Source: Falsihalocynthiibacter arcticus (GTDB taxonomy: Bacteria; Pseudomonadota; Alphaproteobacteria; Rhodobacterales; Rhodobacteraceae). From it: a stretch of 64,000 nt of DNA. Under the pieces are notes generated by a model, which was given only the letters and a program-made list of their open reading frames with translations, was not told the origin of the DNA and ran no database searches. Made by a program: the position numbers and the translations under genes. Below are positions 1-8,632 of the stretch, in pieces. Within the stretch, counting starts at the first letter, position 1, and every line of letters starts with the position of its first letter. The stretch is taken from the NCBI RefSeq assembly GCF_000812665.2, contig NZ_CP014327.1, positions 3,129,501 through 3,193,500 of the forward strand, read 5' to 3'.

Positions 1-1
1 G

Positions 2-332
2 GACTGCGCAACCCGGCCCAAATTGTGTAAGCTTTCGTTTAACGAACCTTTGCAGCTGCGTCGGAAATGGTCACCGCAGAAAATCGCAGGGTGGCTCAAA
101 CGCAAATATCCTGATGAAGAGCAAAACCGAGTGTCACACGAAACAATATATCGCAGCCTCTATGTCCATACCCGAGGGGTTATGAAGAAGGAATTGCAAG
201 AATGCCTGCGCAGTCCACGTGCGATCCGGCCCTCCAGACACGCCACGCAAAAAGGCCTTGAGTTGCGCAAAAATGCTGTTTCGATTAGCGAACGCCCGGC
301 TGAGGCCGAAGATCGTGCGGTTCCAGGGCATT
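2..332 (+). pseudogene. IS30 transposase, middle part (5' fragment of split gene)
   Basis: The frame encodes the middle of an IS30 transposase, including RRKWSPQKIAGWLKRKYP, VSHETIYRSLY and SISERP..AEDRAVPGH. These match the intact copy at 28502-29662. The gene starts outside the window. The match stops at the GH that should be followed by WEGDL, which carries the first catalytic Asp of the DDE domain. At that point the sequence changes to the left end of an IS110-type element. The rest of the gene resumes near 1684. Confidence 0.85.
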
Positions 333-412
333 GATGGTGTGGATGCCTCACCCCTGGCATCGAAGTGTGCCATAGTGGTGATGTTGAAATCACCAAATTG
401 GAGGAGGCATCC

Positions 413-1428
413 ATGAATGAAGTTACAATGATTGGCGTGGACTTGGCAAAGTCAGTTTTCCAGGCGCATGGCGGGACGGCAATGGGCGAACCAGTATTTC
501 GAAAGCAACTGTCGCGCGGGCAGTTCTTGAAATTCCTGAGCGAGCAGCCCAATTGCGTGGTTGCGATGGAGGCCTGTGCCTCGTCGCATTACTGGGGACG
601 CGAGATCATGAAGCTGGGCCACGACGTCCGCCTGATCCCGCTCATCTATGTAAAGCCATTTGTGAAACGCCAGAAGAAGGATGCGAATGACGCAGAGGCC
701 ATCGCCGAAGCGGCGGTCCGGCCAACGATGCGTTTCGTTCCAGTTAAATCAGCTGAGCAACAATCCCGGTCGATGGTCTTTAAGACGCGTGATTTATTTG
801 TCCGACAGCGCAATGCGATCATCAACGCGCTGCGAGGCCACTTGATGGAATATGGTATCATCGCTCCACCCGGACGAAATTTTGTGAAGAAGTTGGCGGA
901 ACAGATCGAAGATCCAGAGAGTGGCTTGCCATTGATTGTCACTGAACTCAGCCGCGTATATTTGGATCAGCTCAGCACCTGCAGCTACAAAATTGTAGTG
1001 ATAGAACGACGCCTGAAGGATGAAGCGACGTCTGACCCCGAGACGATACGTTTGCAAACTGCACCGGGAGTTGGCCCAGTGAGTGCTATGGCGATCAAAG
1101 CGTTCTCTCCGCCGTTGGAGGGTTTTAAACGTGGCCGCGATTTTGCGACTTGGCTCCTGTCCAAAAATCCACTGGTGGCCGACAAATACTGGGCCGAACG
1201 TCAAAGATGGGACAGCGCGACATCCGGCGACTGCTAATTATCGGTGCCATGACCCGGGTGAGATGGGCGCTCATAAATGGGGCTCCGAAAGGCTCCTGGT
1301 TGGAACAGATGTTGGAACGTAAGCCGCGTATGCTGCTGGCGATTGCGCTCGCAAACAAAACCGCCAGAACCATTTGGGCTATGATGACGAAACAGCAAGA
1401 TTATCGAGATCCGGTCGCGGCAGCTTAA
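413..1428 (+). pseudogene. IS110/IS1111-family transposase, frameshifted
   Basis: The start is the ATG at 413, behind a strong GGAGGAGG site at 401-407. The N-terminal RuvC-like DEDD domain shows GVDLAKSVF, VAMEACASSHYWGRE and KKDANDAEAIAEA. The C-terminal transposase_20 domain starts at APGVGPVSAMAIKAF. Near 1150 the frame breaks: the expected WLGL-P segment is shortened and translation runs to a stop at 1237. The true C-terminus (PVQKSTGGRQILGRTSKMGQ onward) continues in another frame to 1428. A deletion of roughly ten bases between short GCT repeats would explain it, so this is real decay rather than a one-base read error. Confidence 0.85.
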
Positions 1429-1671
1429 AGCTGTAATGCTCGGTAAGATGTGAGAAGGACATTGAAACAGTAAGGGTAAATGATCGACTAGATCGAGGTT
1501 AGGAAAACCAGGCCTTCCCAGAGAACTTCGCGCTCGTGACATTGATTTGGACCTGACCTTCGCATCGCCATACCGGCCCGCGGCATGTGAAACGTCGCAA
1601 ACTGAGGCCTAACACATGACCGTACCCGATCACATGTTCAAACTGTTGAAAATATCTCTTGCATCAAACGG
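1429..1671 (+). ncRNA. Candidate bridge/seek RNA region of the IS110-type element
   Basis: About 240 non-coding bases lie between the transposase stop and the right inverted repeat. In IS1111-group elements the 3' non-coding end is known to encode a structured guide RNA (bridge RNA or seekRNA) that pairs with target and donor DNA. The position and length fit. I did not derive a fold or the guide loops, so the RNA itself is inferred only from family knowledge and location. Confidence 0.35.
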
Positions 1672-1683
1672 GGCGTCCACACA

Positions 1684-2070
1684 CGGGAGGGTGATTTGAT
1701 CGTGGGATCGAACAATAGCTACATCGCAACGTTGGTTGAGCGCCATTCTCGTTTCGTGATGCTGGCCAAAGTCGCGAACAAATCCTTGACTTGGGATCGT
1801 GGATCAGAAATGTCAGGGCACCGAAAGTTCACCATGACCACGAAGATCGATGTCTATTTTTGTGATCCTCAATCTCCGTGGCAACGCGGGAACAATGAAA
1901 ATACCAATCGCCTTCTCAGGCAATACTTCCCAATAGGCACTGATATATCCGAGTTTAGTCAAGCCAAACTCAGCGCTGTCGCACGCCAATTAAACAAGCG
2001 GCCGAGAAAGACCTTGCAATATCAGAGACCAGCAGAGAAATTTGAGGCATGTGTTGCGTCGACCCGTTGA
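1684..2070 (+). pseudogene. IS30 transposase, 3' fragment of split gene
   Basis: The frame resumes with EGDLIVGSNNSYIATLVERH, SLTWDRG and DVYFCDPQSPWQRG.NENTNR, covering the rve/DDE integrase core. The Trp before EGDL is lost at the insertion point. Compared with the intact copy, about 22 codons between VANK and SLTWDRG are missing in frame. The stop codon lies inside the right terminal repeat, as in the intact copy. Together with the fragment at 2-332 this is one dead gene. Confidence 0.85.
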
Positions 2071-3014
2071 AATCGCAGGGCGTTTCTGCCTTTCGTTGCG
2101 GAAGGGTGTCCCACCTCCGGACCTACTTAAGCCCCACAAAAACTGCAAGAGAAAAAAGAACTTCGTTTGCAGGTAAGTGCAGAACGATGCAGGAACAACG
2201 TGTCCCGGTTGGCACAAAACTGACACACTAGAAACACCCTTTGTTCCTACAAATAAAAACAAAAAGTTTTTCGCGAAGGCACTTGGAAAAAAGTTTACTG
2301 GGGTTCTCATTGGCACCGCGCAGAAAGGAGACTTGGCCGGAAGGTTTTCTTTCGAAGCAGGCATTTACAATGAATTACAAAAGCACAGTGCTCGACTAGT
2401 CGGACGTTATCCGGCACGATGGGCGAATGTCGCTCCGCAGAAATTGAAAATCTGTTCAGAACTAGGCTTCGAGATGGAGCGTTTTTTGAACAAACTGTCA
2501 GTGCATTTTTCAAAGCTGCCGACTCTTTATTCTACGGCCTCGGGTCCATGCCTATCCTCCACGACAGCAAGAAGTGAAGTCAAAAAAATTGGTAGTAAAT
2601 CGAGTGTGCGACGACAGGTGAATTCCTCTGAAACAGTCGATTTAGTGCCACCCCCCTTATATAACAAAGATCACGCGCTTCTTTGTTCGTATAAAGGCTC
2701 CACAGCTTTATTACAGGAAACCAACAGGAAACCCGACACTGCCTCTTTCGGTAAACAAACATCTTCTGCACTCAAGAATTCTACTGCTTTAAAAGTTGGA
2801 GTCCAAAGCCTGTTAGTCAATGCAGCTCGTAGGGGTTTTAATCTCGGCTTCCCTTTGAACACACTGCTAACTGTTCGGTTGCGTCAGTTTGTCGAAATTG
2901 AGGGCACCCCGTTCAAACGCCTGTCCGAACTTGAGCAGGTGTGTCTGACGTCAGCACCTGCTGGACAGATTTGAGTATTTGAATAATGGAGGATTTCTGG
3001 TTCATCTTATCGAT
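2071..3014. other. Stretch between IS30 and IS3, only one orphan ORF
   Basis: This interval separates the IS30 remnant from the left end of the IS3 element. It is visibly more A/T-rich than the core genes. It holds one open frame of doubtful coding status (2177-2974) and nothing else that I recognise. It is probably leftover flank of repeated insertion events. Confidence 0.5.
2177..2974 (+). CDS. Hypothetical protein, doubtful (265 aa)
   Basis: This frame stays open for 265 codons between two insertion sequences. I recognise no domain. The protein is rich in Ser, Thr, Lys and Leu with no clear membrane segment or signal peptide, and there is no convincing ribosome-binding site before the start. 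It could be a chance open frame in A/T-richer accessory DNA, or a gene of foreign origin. A homologue search would decide. I list it because the frame is long for chance and no better gene occupies the place. Confidence 0.22.
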   Translation: MQNDAGTTCPGWHKTDTLETPFVPTNKNKKFFAKALGKKFTGVLIGTAQKGDLAGRFSFEAGIYNELQKHSARLVGRYPARWANVAPQKLKICSELGFEMERFLNKLSVHFSKLPTLYSTASGPCLSSTTARSEVKKIGSKSSVRRQVNSSETVDLVPPPLYNKDHALLCSYKGSTALLQETNRKPDTASFGKQTSSALKNSTALKVGVQSLLVNAARRGFNLGFPLNTLLTVRLRQFVEIEGTPFKRLSELEQVCLTSAPAGQI

Positions 3015-4312
3015 TGACCTGATCCGCTAAAACTCCTCCAGATTTGTGTAGAGTCCGCCCAACAAAAGGACGGACAAATGAAGGCACGATTTACGGACGA
3101 ACAGATTATTGCGATGATCAAGGAACAGGAATCTGGCGAGAAGACTGCTGATGTATGTCGGCGGCACGGGATCCATTGGCTGGCAGGTTAATGCATAGCA
3201 TTGACCGAGAAGCAGTTCAGCGACGTTTTACAAATACAAATCGAAGTATGGCGGGATGGAACCTTCTGACGCGAAGCGGGTGAGAGCTTTGGAAGACGAG
3301 AACGGTAAGCTGAAGAAGCTGCTGGCCGAGCAGATGCTGGAGCGTGACTTTGTCCGCCATTGGTCTGAGGACAACGGTCGCGCGCCATGTTGCGAGACAT
3401 CAATTCAAAAAATGGTGACGCCTGCTGTGAGGCGGCAGGCGGTGGTTCATTTGTGCGAAGCGCACGGTGTGAGCCAGCGGCGGGCGTGTGATGTGCTGCA
3501 GATTGATCGATCAACGGTGCGGTATCTGTCGCGTCGTGGTGATGATGCCGAACTGCGAGATGCAATCAAGCGTGTGTCCAGAGAACGGCGTCGGTTTGGT
3601 TGCCGCCGCATCCATATGATGATTGCGCGGGAGGGCTTTGAAGTAAACCACAAGAAAGTGAGGCGCATCTACCGTGAAGAGAAGCTTCAGGTGCGGCGCA
3701 GAGGTGGCAGGAAGCGTGCGTTGGGCACGAGAAAGCCGATGGTCCTGCCCGATGGCCCAAACCAACGTTGGAGCTTAGATTTCGTGTCTGACGCGCTGAC
3801 AGATGGACGTCGGTTTCGCATTCTGGTAGTTGTCGATGACTTCAGCCGCGAGAACTTGGTGCTGGTGGCCGACACGTCGCTATCCGGACACCGCGTTGCA
3901 CGTGAGCTGGACAAGGTGATCGCAGAACGTGGCATGCCGAAGACAATAGTTTCAGACAACGGCACCGAGTTCACCAGCATGGCGATCCTCAAATGGGTTC
4001 AGAAAATTGATATTGATTGGCGCTATATCGCACCGGGCAAACCCCAGCAGAACGGCTTCATCGAAAGCTTCAACGGCAAGCTGCGAGATGAATGTTTGAA
4101 TGAAACGTTATTTGGCACATTGCGCGATGCCCGCAAAACGCTTGAAGATTGGCAGGAGGATTACAACTGGCGCAGACCACATTCAGCATTGGGCAACCTC
4201 ACCCCGATGGAATTTTTGCAAAGAAAGGCAATGGACAAGATGGCGGCCTAACGCCAAAGATTTAACCCCAAGGACTCCGCGCAAAGCTGGAGGAGACTTG
4301 GGGCTCAGGTCA
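3015..4312 (+). mobile_element. IS3-family element (IS407-like), damaged
   Basis: The left end TGACCTGATCC at 3015 and the right end, which reads TGACCTGAGCC on the opposite strand from 4312, are imperfect inverted repeats that also share CTCCTCCAG further in. The element is about 1.3 kb with an orfA/orfB pair. No clear target duplication is visible next to the ends. The orfA part carries inserted bases, so this copy is unlikely to transpose. On the right it directly abuts and truncates an Arc-like gene. Confidence 0.85.
3078..4251 (+). pseudogene. IS3-family transposase orfA/orfB, orfA broken, orfB frame open
   Basis: OrfA starts at the ATG at 3078 (MKARFTDEQIIAMIKEQ) but is broken after ADVCRRHGI by an insertion of about 50 bases. 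The correct frame resumes at [13 protein letters not shown] further small insertion follows LLAEQML. From 3256 to 4251 one 331-codon frame runs through the end of orfA into orfB. OrfB keeps an HTH part ([19 protein letters not shown]) and the DDE core: [19 protein letters not shown] and [14 protein letters not shown]. The usual slippery run of six A (3407-3412) before ATGG, which makes the OrfAB fusion by -1 frameshifting in this group, is still present. Confidence 0.85.
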
Positions 4313-4564
4313 GTGCAACTGGGCGCCTTCCTCGTCCGTGGAAGTTGAGTTTCGCTTCGGCTCTACTCCCAGTTGATCTTCAGTTACCTCATCACGGCTA
4401 TCGTTGTTCCGATGAATCTCACCGAAATATTTTTCTAACGCAAAAATTTTTTCCGCGTTCATGCTTCTGCCGTTTTTCCCCGCCGCCGTCTTACATTTGT
4501 CCTGCAATTCTTTGGGCATGCGGAAATTTACTTGCACTTGCTCGGATACTGGTGGTTTCGTCAT
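4310..4564 (-). CDS. Arc-type ribbon-helix-helix protein, cut by the IS3 element
   Basis: The 84-codon frame starts at the ATG at 4564 behind GAGGTG. Residues 8-48 (VQVNFRMPKELQDKCKTAAG, NGRSMNAEKIFALEKYF) look like an Arc/MetJ ribbon-helix-helix DNA-binding domain, usually a small autoregulator. The rest is acidic and polar. The stop codon TGA is the first three bases of the IS3 terminal repeat, so the reading frame ends exactly at the insertion junction. The original C-terminus may have been longer. No toxin partner is visible beside it. Confidence 0.6.
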   Translation of the reverse strand: MTKPPVSEQVQVNFRMPKELQDKCKTAAGKNGRSMNAEKIFALEKYFGEIHRNNDSRDEVTEDQLGVEPKRNSTSTDEEGAQLH

Positions 4565-4787
4565 ATTTCACCTCGGACAATTTATACTAGCATATTGCTT
4601 AACTCTTTTCTGAACGTCCTAAACTTCGGGTTGCTGGTTTTATATCAGGCTCGTCGGGGGCAATTCACATTGGCGACAAGTATTTTAACCGTGAAGTTCT
4701 CCTATGTGAATTGGGATCTAAACTGTAAGCCTACGAGGGAAAATCACTAAAGTGTGCACCAAAAGGTGCTAAAACGAGAGAAATAGA

Positions 4788-5258
4788 ATGCTAATTGCGA
4801 TGGACGATAACGATTTTCACCAAATAATTGGAGGCGGCTCGCCGCGCGGTTTAGGCCTCCCTGATAGTCAGGTGGCTCCTGTGGCCGTTCTTGAAATGTT
4901 GCGCTCACTCGCTGCTTCCATCGCTCTCGACTTTGTCCCAGCGGCCTGGATGTTCGTCGAAGATGGTGAAGTCGTGGGCATTTGCTCCGTTGTGAAGCCA
5001 CACGCAGATGGACGTCTCTAGATCGGATTTGGCATTGCCCCCACACGTCAAAGGAAAGGCGCAGTCAGTCGTGGGTTGGCTGAGCTTTTGACATGGGCGA
5101 GGGACGACGACCGGGTTCGAGAAGTGACAGCGGAATGCAGTATCGACAACACCGCTTCCCAGATAGTCCTTGCTCGAAACGGTTTTGTGGAAACAGGGCA
5201 AAGGCTAGATGAAGAAGACGGAAACGTCATGTGTTGGACCGCGACAACAGTCAGATGA
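4788..5258 (+). pseudogene. GNAT N-acetyltransferase with an in-frame TAG
   Basis: A 156-codon GNAT-like protein is interrupted by one in-frame TAG at 5019-5021. Before the stop come DFVPAAWMFVEDGEVVGIC and a beta strand. After it come IGFGIAPTRQRKGAVSRGL, an acetyl-CoA binding motif, then ECSIDNTASQIVLARNGF, the usual C-terminal GNAT signature. All downstream sequence stays in frame, so a single nonsense change, for example from TAC, explains it. It sits between IS debris and small unknown genes, in a region under weak selection. Suppression of the amber codon is possible but unsupported. Confidence 0.75.
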
Positions 5259-5364
5259 TTGCTTCCTCACACGGCTCACATTAGACTTTCGCTTCATCCG
5301 CACAGCAGAAGCTGAAACCTAACGCAGCTTACGGGTATTGGATAAAAATTTGTTGGAGGATGCT

Positions 5365-5776
5365 ATGTTTAGGATAGGTGGATTTTGGGCTAGGCTCTCC
5401 CTGACAGTTCTTGCCGTGGCTGTGCTGAGTGCCAAGCGTAGAGCAAAAATCCGATAAATTGTATACGGGAAACGAACAAATTACGCGAAGTAAGACTGAA
5501 CCATATTTTCCCTTTGGCATCGAAAAGACCTGTGGAAACGAGACACCGCGACTTAAATTGGCGGATGTCAGGGGCCGCCCGCAACAGGGAGATATCTCAC
5601 TTTGGGAGACACATTCGAAAGACGGGAATGTTGATCGCTTCGTGGTTTGGAATGAAATAACTGAGTGTGGGTTTCTTATTGAAGCGGTAAGCTCAGATGA
5701 CGGAAAAGCTAAGATTGGCATAACCCCAAAAGACGGTGGCATTACAGTAATCCTTCAAGACATGGTTGTTGAATAA
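5365..5776 (+). pseudogene. Small secreted protein of unknown function, signal peptide out of frame
   Basis: An ATG at 5365 behind GGAGG begins MFRIGGFWARLSLTVLAVAV followed by LSA, a good Sec signal peptide. That frame then stops within a few codons. The plausible mature part, starting with VPSVEQKSDKLYTG, continues in the next frame from a GTG at 5429 to 5776 (115 codons). It contains a few acidic and aromatic segments but no domain that I know. A one-base insertion near 5428 would join the parts. Alternatively the 115-aa frame starts at the GTG and is cytoplasmic, but no good ribosome site precedes it. Confidence 0.45.
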
Positions 5777-5777
5777 A

Positions 5778-6026
5778 ATGGCCTTTGAAGGCGTATGGGG
5801 CGTGGCCGCATGGGACATAATGCACGACACATACCAAGCGAAATTCCTTGAATGTCGAGCGCAAACGGATGGGACGAAAAACGCTTGTCGGGAGTCCGTT
5901 CAGAAATGGGCGAACAGGAACACCGTGGTCATTTATCTTGGTTTCTACGCACCAACGGGTAGCCGATCTGTCACGTTATTTATGATTGAAGACCGTTTGT
6001 ACTGGGAAGAACGTGAAATTAATTAG
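5778..6026 (+). CDS. Hypothetical protein (82 aa)
   Basis: A small frame follows directly after the previous gene and would start at the ATG at 5778. A TTG at 5766 would overlap the end of the upstream frame. The protein has three Cys spaced like a possible disulphide protein (FLECRAQTDGTKNACRES), then a hydrophobic strand VVIYLGFYAP and a charged end. I recognise no family. Its position suggests co-expression with the upstream small secreted protein. Confidence 0.4.
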   Translation: MAFEGVWGVAAWDIMHDTYQAKFLECRAQTDGTKNACRESVQKWANRNTVVIYLGFYAPTGSRSVTLFMIEDRLYWEEREIN

Positions 6027-6142
6027 GGCGGGGAAAACGGCTTTACCCTCATTTGAACTTTGCGACGGCTGAGATTGTCGCGCCTTTTGGCGCCTGGGAC
6101 TGGCCGCTTCTATATGGATTTGATAAAGCTGGGCAATCGCGT

Positions 6143-6167
6143 GTTTTCGCGGTATTGACGCGAAAAC
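6143..6167. promoter_or_regulatory. Dyad upstream of rfbC
   Basis: GTTTTCGCG (6143-6151) is followed after seven bases by CGCGAAAAC (6159-6167), a perfect 9-bp inverted repeat about 25 bases before the rfbC start. It could be a protein-binding site or a hairpin in the leader. No T-run follows, so it is not a standard terminator. Function unknown. Confidence 0.4.
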
Positions 6168-6192
6168 CATCACTTAGACCTAAGAGGCCCCC

Positions 6193-6750
6193 GTGGATAT
6201 TGCTCAAACCGATTTATCAGGTGTACACGTGATCACGCCAGATCGTTTTGGCGACCATCGCGGCTTTTTCAGCGAAAGCTATTCTAAACGCGCATTCGAG
6301 GCGGCGGGGTTGGCGTATGATTTCGTCCAAGACAATCATTCGCTTTCGTCGCAAACGGGCACTGTGCGCGGGCTGCATTTTCAAGCGCCGCCTCATGCGC
6401 AGGACAAGTTGGTCCGCTGTGGCAAAGGTAGCTTGTTTGACGTGTCCGTTGATATTCGCAAAGGCTCGCCGACTTATGGCCAGTGGGTGGGCGAAATATT
6501 GAGTTTTGAAAACGGCAAGCAGCTTCTTGTACCGGCGGGTTTTTTGCATGGGTTCATGACCTTGGAGCCAGATACGGAAATTGTCTATAAATGTACTGAT
6601 TATTACGCGCCCGAATGTGATGGCGCGGTGCGGTGGGACAGCTGTGGCGTGACGTGGCCCCTTGATGTGGCGGCACCAGTTCTTTCGGAAAAAGACTTGG
6701 CTGCGCAGGTGTTTAGCTCCTTCGACAGCCCATTTGAATATAAAGGTTAG
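6193..6750 (+). CDS. rfbC: dTDP-4-dehydrorhamnose 3,5-epimerase
   Basis: RmlC/RfbC converts dTDP-4-keto-6-deoxy-glucose to dTDP-4-keto-rhamnose, step three of dTDP-L-rhamnose synthesis for surface polysaccharide. The 185-aa length is normal. Visible motifs are TVRGLHFQAPPHAQDKLVRC with the catalytic His, and the conserved cupin segment VPAGFLHGFMTLEPDTEIVY. The start is GTG at 6193 with GAGG just upstream. It is the first gene of rfbCBDA; only three bases separate it from rfbB. The decayed zone ends just before it, so this gene marks the left border of the stable chromosome here. Confidence 0.95.
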   Translation: MDIAQTDLSGVHVITPDRFGDHRGFFSESYSKRAFEAAGLAYDFVQDNHSLSSQTGTVRGLHFQAPPHAQDKLVRCGKGSLFDVSVDIRKGSPTYGQWVGEILSFENGKQLLVPAGFLHGFMTLEPDTEIVYKCTDYYAPECDGAVRWDSCGVTWPLDVAAPVLSEKDLAAQVFSSFDSPFEYKG

Positions 6751-6753
6751 AGC

Positions 6754-7794
6754 ATGAAAATTTTGGTTACGGGCGGCGCAGGTTTTATTGGTTCCGCCGT
6801 TGTGCGCTTGGCGGTGTCGCGTGGGCATGACGTTGTGAATGTCGATGCATTGACCTACGCGGCCTGTTTGGAAAACGTTGCCAGCGTATCCGAAAGCCCT
6901 CTCTATGCCTTCGAGCACGCCGATATTTGCGACCGCGCCGCTATGGATCGCATTCTGGCCGCGCATAAGCCCGACGCCGTGATGCATCTTGCCGCCGAAA
7001 GCCACGTTGACCGCTCCATCGACGGACCTGGGGCGTTTATCCAGGCCAATATTACTGGGACGTATATCCTTCTTGAGGCCGCGCGCGCCTATTGGGAAGG
7101 GGCGGGCAAGCCCGAGGGCTTCCGTTTTCACCACATCTCAACCGATGAGGTTTTTGGCTCGTTGGGGGCCGAAGGGCAATTCACCGAAGACACGCCCTAT
7201 GCGCCAAACTCGCCTTATTCAGCGTCGAAGGCCGCGAGTGACCACCTTGTGCGCGCATGGGCCGAAACCTATGGTTTGCCCGTTGTGATGACCAATTGCT
7301 CCAACAATTACGGCCCGTACCACTTTCCCGAAAAGCTGGTTCCCGTGGTGATCCTCAAGGCGCTGGCGGGGGAGGCGATCCCTGTTTACGGAACGGGCGA
7401 AAACGTGCGTGACTGGCTCTATGTCGAAGACCACGCCGACGCGCTTTTGTGTGTGTTGGAAAAGGGCGTGCTAAACCGTAGCTATAATGTCGGCGGCGAA
7501 AACGAAGCCACGAATTTGGATCTCGTCAAAATGATCTGCGGCGTCCTCGACCAACGCCGCCCCGAAAACGCACCCCATGCCGATTTGATCAGTTTTGTTG
7601 CTGATCGCCCCGGACATGATTTGCGTTACGCGATTGATCCAACGCGCATCAGTACCGAACTCAACTGGCGCCCTTCGGTGACCGTTGAAGAAGGTATTGC
7701 CAAAACCGTTGATTGGTATTTGGATAATCAAGACTGGTGGTCGGCGTTGCAAAACCGCGACGGGGTTGGCGCGCGCCTTGGGACAAAATCGTGA
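6754..7794 (+). CDS. rfbB: dTDP-glucose 4,6-dehydratase
   Basis: RfbB/RmlB is an extended short-chain dehydrogenase that makes dTDP-4-keto-6-deoxyglucose with tightly bound NAD. The 346-aa protein begins with the Rossmann motif [11 protein letters not shown]. It has the active-site segment [10 protein letters not shown] (Asp-Glu acid/base pair) and the [10 protein letters not shown] motif with the catalytic Tyr-Lys. [17 protein letters not shown] and [13 protein letters not shown] are typical of the family. It follows rfbC closely and its stop overlaps the rfbD start, so translation is coupled. Confidence 0.96.
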   Translation: MKILVTGGAGFIGSAVVRLAVSRGHDVVNVDALTYAACLENVASVSESPLYAFEHADICDRAAMDRILAAHKPDAVMHLAAESHVDRSIDGPGAFIQANITGTYILLEAARAYWEGAGKPEGFRFHHISTDEVFGSLGAEGQFTEDTPYAPNSPYSASKAASDHLVRAWAETYGLPVVMTNCSNNYGPYHFPEKLVPVVILKALAGEAIPVYGTGENVRDWLYVEDHADALLCVLEKGVLNRSYNVGGENEATNLDLVKMICGVLDQRRPENAPHADLISFVADRPGHDLRYAIDPTRISTELNWRPSVTVEEGIAKTVDWYLDNQDWWSALQNRDGVGARLGTKS

Positions 7795-8630
7795 TTCTGG
7801 TTTTTGGCAAAACGGGTCAAGTCGGGCGCGAATTGTCGAAACTTGCGGGGGTGGTTTGCCTTGGACGGGACGAGGCCGATCTCAGTGATCCAGAAGGCTG
7901 TGCGCGGATTATTCGGGACCGTGCACCGCTTGGGGTGATCAACGCTGCGGCTTATACGAATGTGGACAAGGCCGAGGATGAGCGCGAAATCGCACAGGCG
8001 ATCAACGGGACAGCGGCAGGGGCCATGGCCGTCGCCTGTCGTGATTTGAATATTCCTTTCGTCCAAATTTCGACGGATTATATTTTTGATGGCGCGGGCG
8101 ACAGTCCTAGATCGCCAGAGGAGACCACCGGTCCGCTAAATATCTATGGGGTGACAAAACTTGCGGGTGAGGAGGCGGTGCGGGCGGCAAATCCGATCCA
8201 CGCAATCCTGCGAACAAGTTGGGTTTTCTCCGAGCATGGCAGCAACTTTGTGAAGTCCATGTTGCGCCTTGGACGGGAACGCGACAGCTTAAATATCGTG
8301 GCCGATCAGGTCGGCGGCCCCACCGCCGCGCAGGATATCGCGGCGGCCTGTTTTGACATCGTTCAACAACTGGCGCAGGACCCAAGTAAATCGGGGACCT
8401 ATCATTTCGCGGGGGCCCCCGACGTGAGTTGGGCGGATTTTGCGCGGGAAATTTTCCACCAAACTGGCATCACCTGCGTGGTTCAGGATATTCCCTCAAC
8501 GGCCTATCCGACCCCCGCAAAAAGGCCGAAAAACTCGCGGATGAATTGTTATGATTTGTCCGCTTTCTCCCTTGAGCGCCCAGATTGGCGCGCCTCATTG
8601 ACTAAAACACTAAATAAATTGGACCAGTAA
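7791..8630 (+). CDS. rfbD: dTDP-4-dehydrorhamnose reductase
   Basis: RfbD/RmlD reduces dTDP-4-keto-rhamnose to dTDP-L-rhamnose with NAD(P)H. I place the start at the GTG at 7791, giving [17 protein letters not shown], the Rossmann fold at the very N-terminus, and a 279-aa product. An upstream in-frame start would add unrelated residues inside rfbB. The GTG overlaps the rfbB TGA (GTGA). Further motifs are [22 protein letters not shown] and [12 protein letters not shown] with the catalytic Tyr-Lys. The C-terminal substrate domain ([18 protein letters not shown]) is complete. Confidence 0.95.
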   Translation: MILVFGKTGQVGRELSKLAGVVCLGRDEADLSDPEGCARIIRDRAPLGVINAAAYTNVDKAEDEREIAQAINGTAAGAMAVACRDLNIPFVQISTDYIFDGAGDSPRSPEETTGPLNIYGVTKLAGEEAVRAANPIHAILRTSWVFSEHGSNFVKSMLRLGRERDSLNIVADQVGGPTAAQDIAAACFDIVQQLAQDPSKSGTYHFAGAPDVSWADFAREIFHQTGITCVVQDIPSTAYPTPAKRPKNSRMNCYDLSAFSLERPDWRASLTKTLNKLDQ

Positions 8631-8632
8631 TT

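Larger units (their letters stand above)
337..1682 (+). mobile_element. IS110-family element (IS1111-like layout) nested in IS30
   Basis: The element carries a DEDD transposase gene and has a short left non-coding end of about 75 bases and a long right non-coding end of about 240 bases. GTGTGGATGCC at 337-347 is the reverse complement of GGCGTCCACAC at 1672-1682 apart from one base, giving a short near-terminal inverted repeat. This layout is typical of the IS1111 group within IS110. I see no target duplication, which fits the family. Exact ends are uncertain by a few bases because IS1111 repeats are often subterminal. The transposase gene is frameshifted, so the copy is probably dead. Confidence 0.8.
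1..2070 (+). mobile_element. IS30-family element, partial, split by an IS110-type insertion
   Basis: Two pieces of one IS30 transposase gene lie on either side of a second element. The left piece runs off the left window edge. The right piece ends in GTGTTGCGTCGACCCGTTGA at 2051-2070, which matches, with one difference, the right terminal repeat of the intact IS30 copy at 29643-29662. The two copies align along their whole shared length but are clearly diverged. The right piece also has an in-frame internal deletion of about 22 codons. This copy cannot be active. Confidence 0.88.

Noticed and set aside
4532-4750. 72-codon plus-strand frame after the Arc-like gene
   Set aside because: Overlaps the Arc gene start on the opposite strand and has no ribosome site; likely chance in A/T-rich DNA.
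6217-7134. 305-codon open frame on the minus strand opposite rfbC/rfbB
   Set aside because: Shadow of two well-conserved genes; no ribosome site and no recognisable protein.
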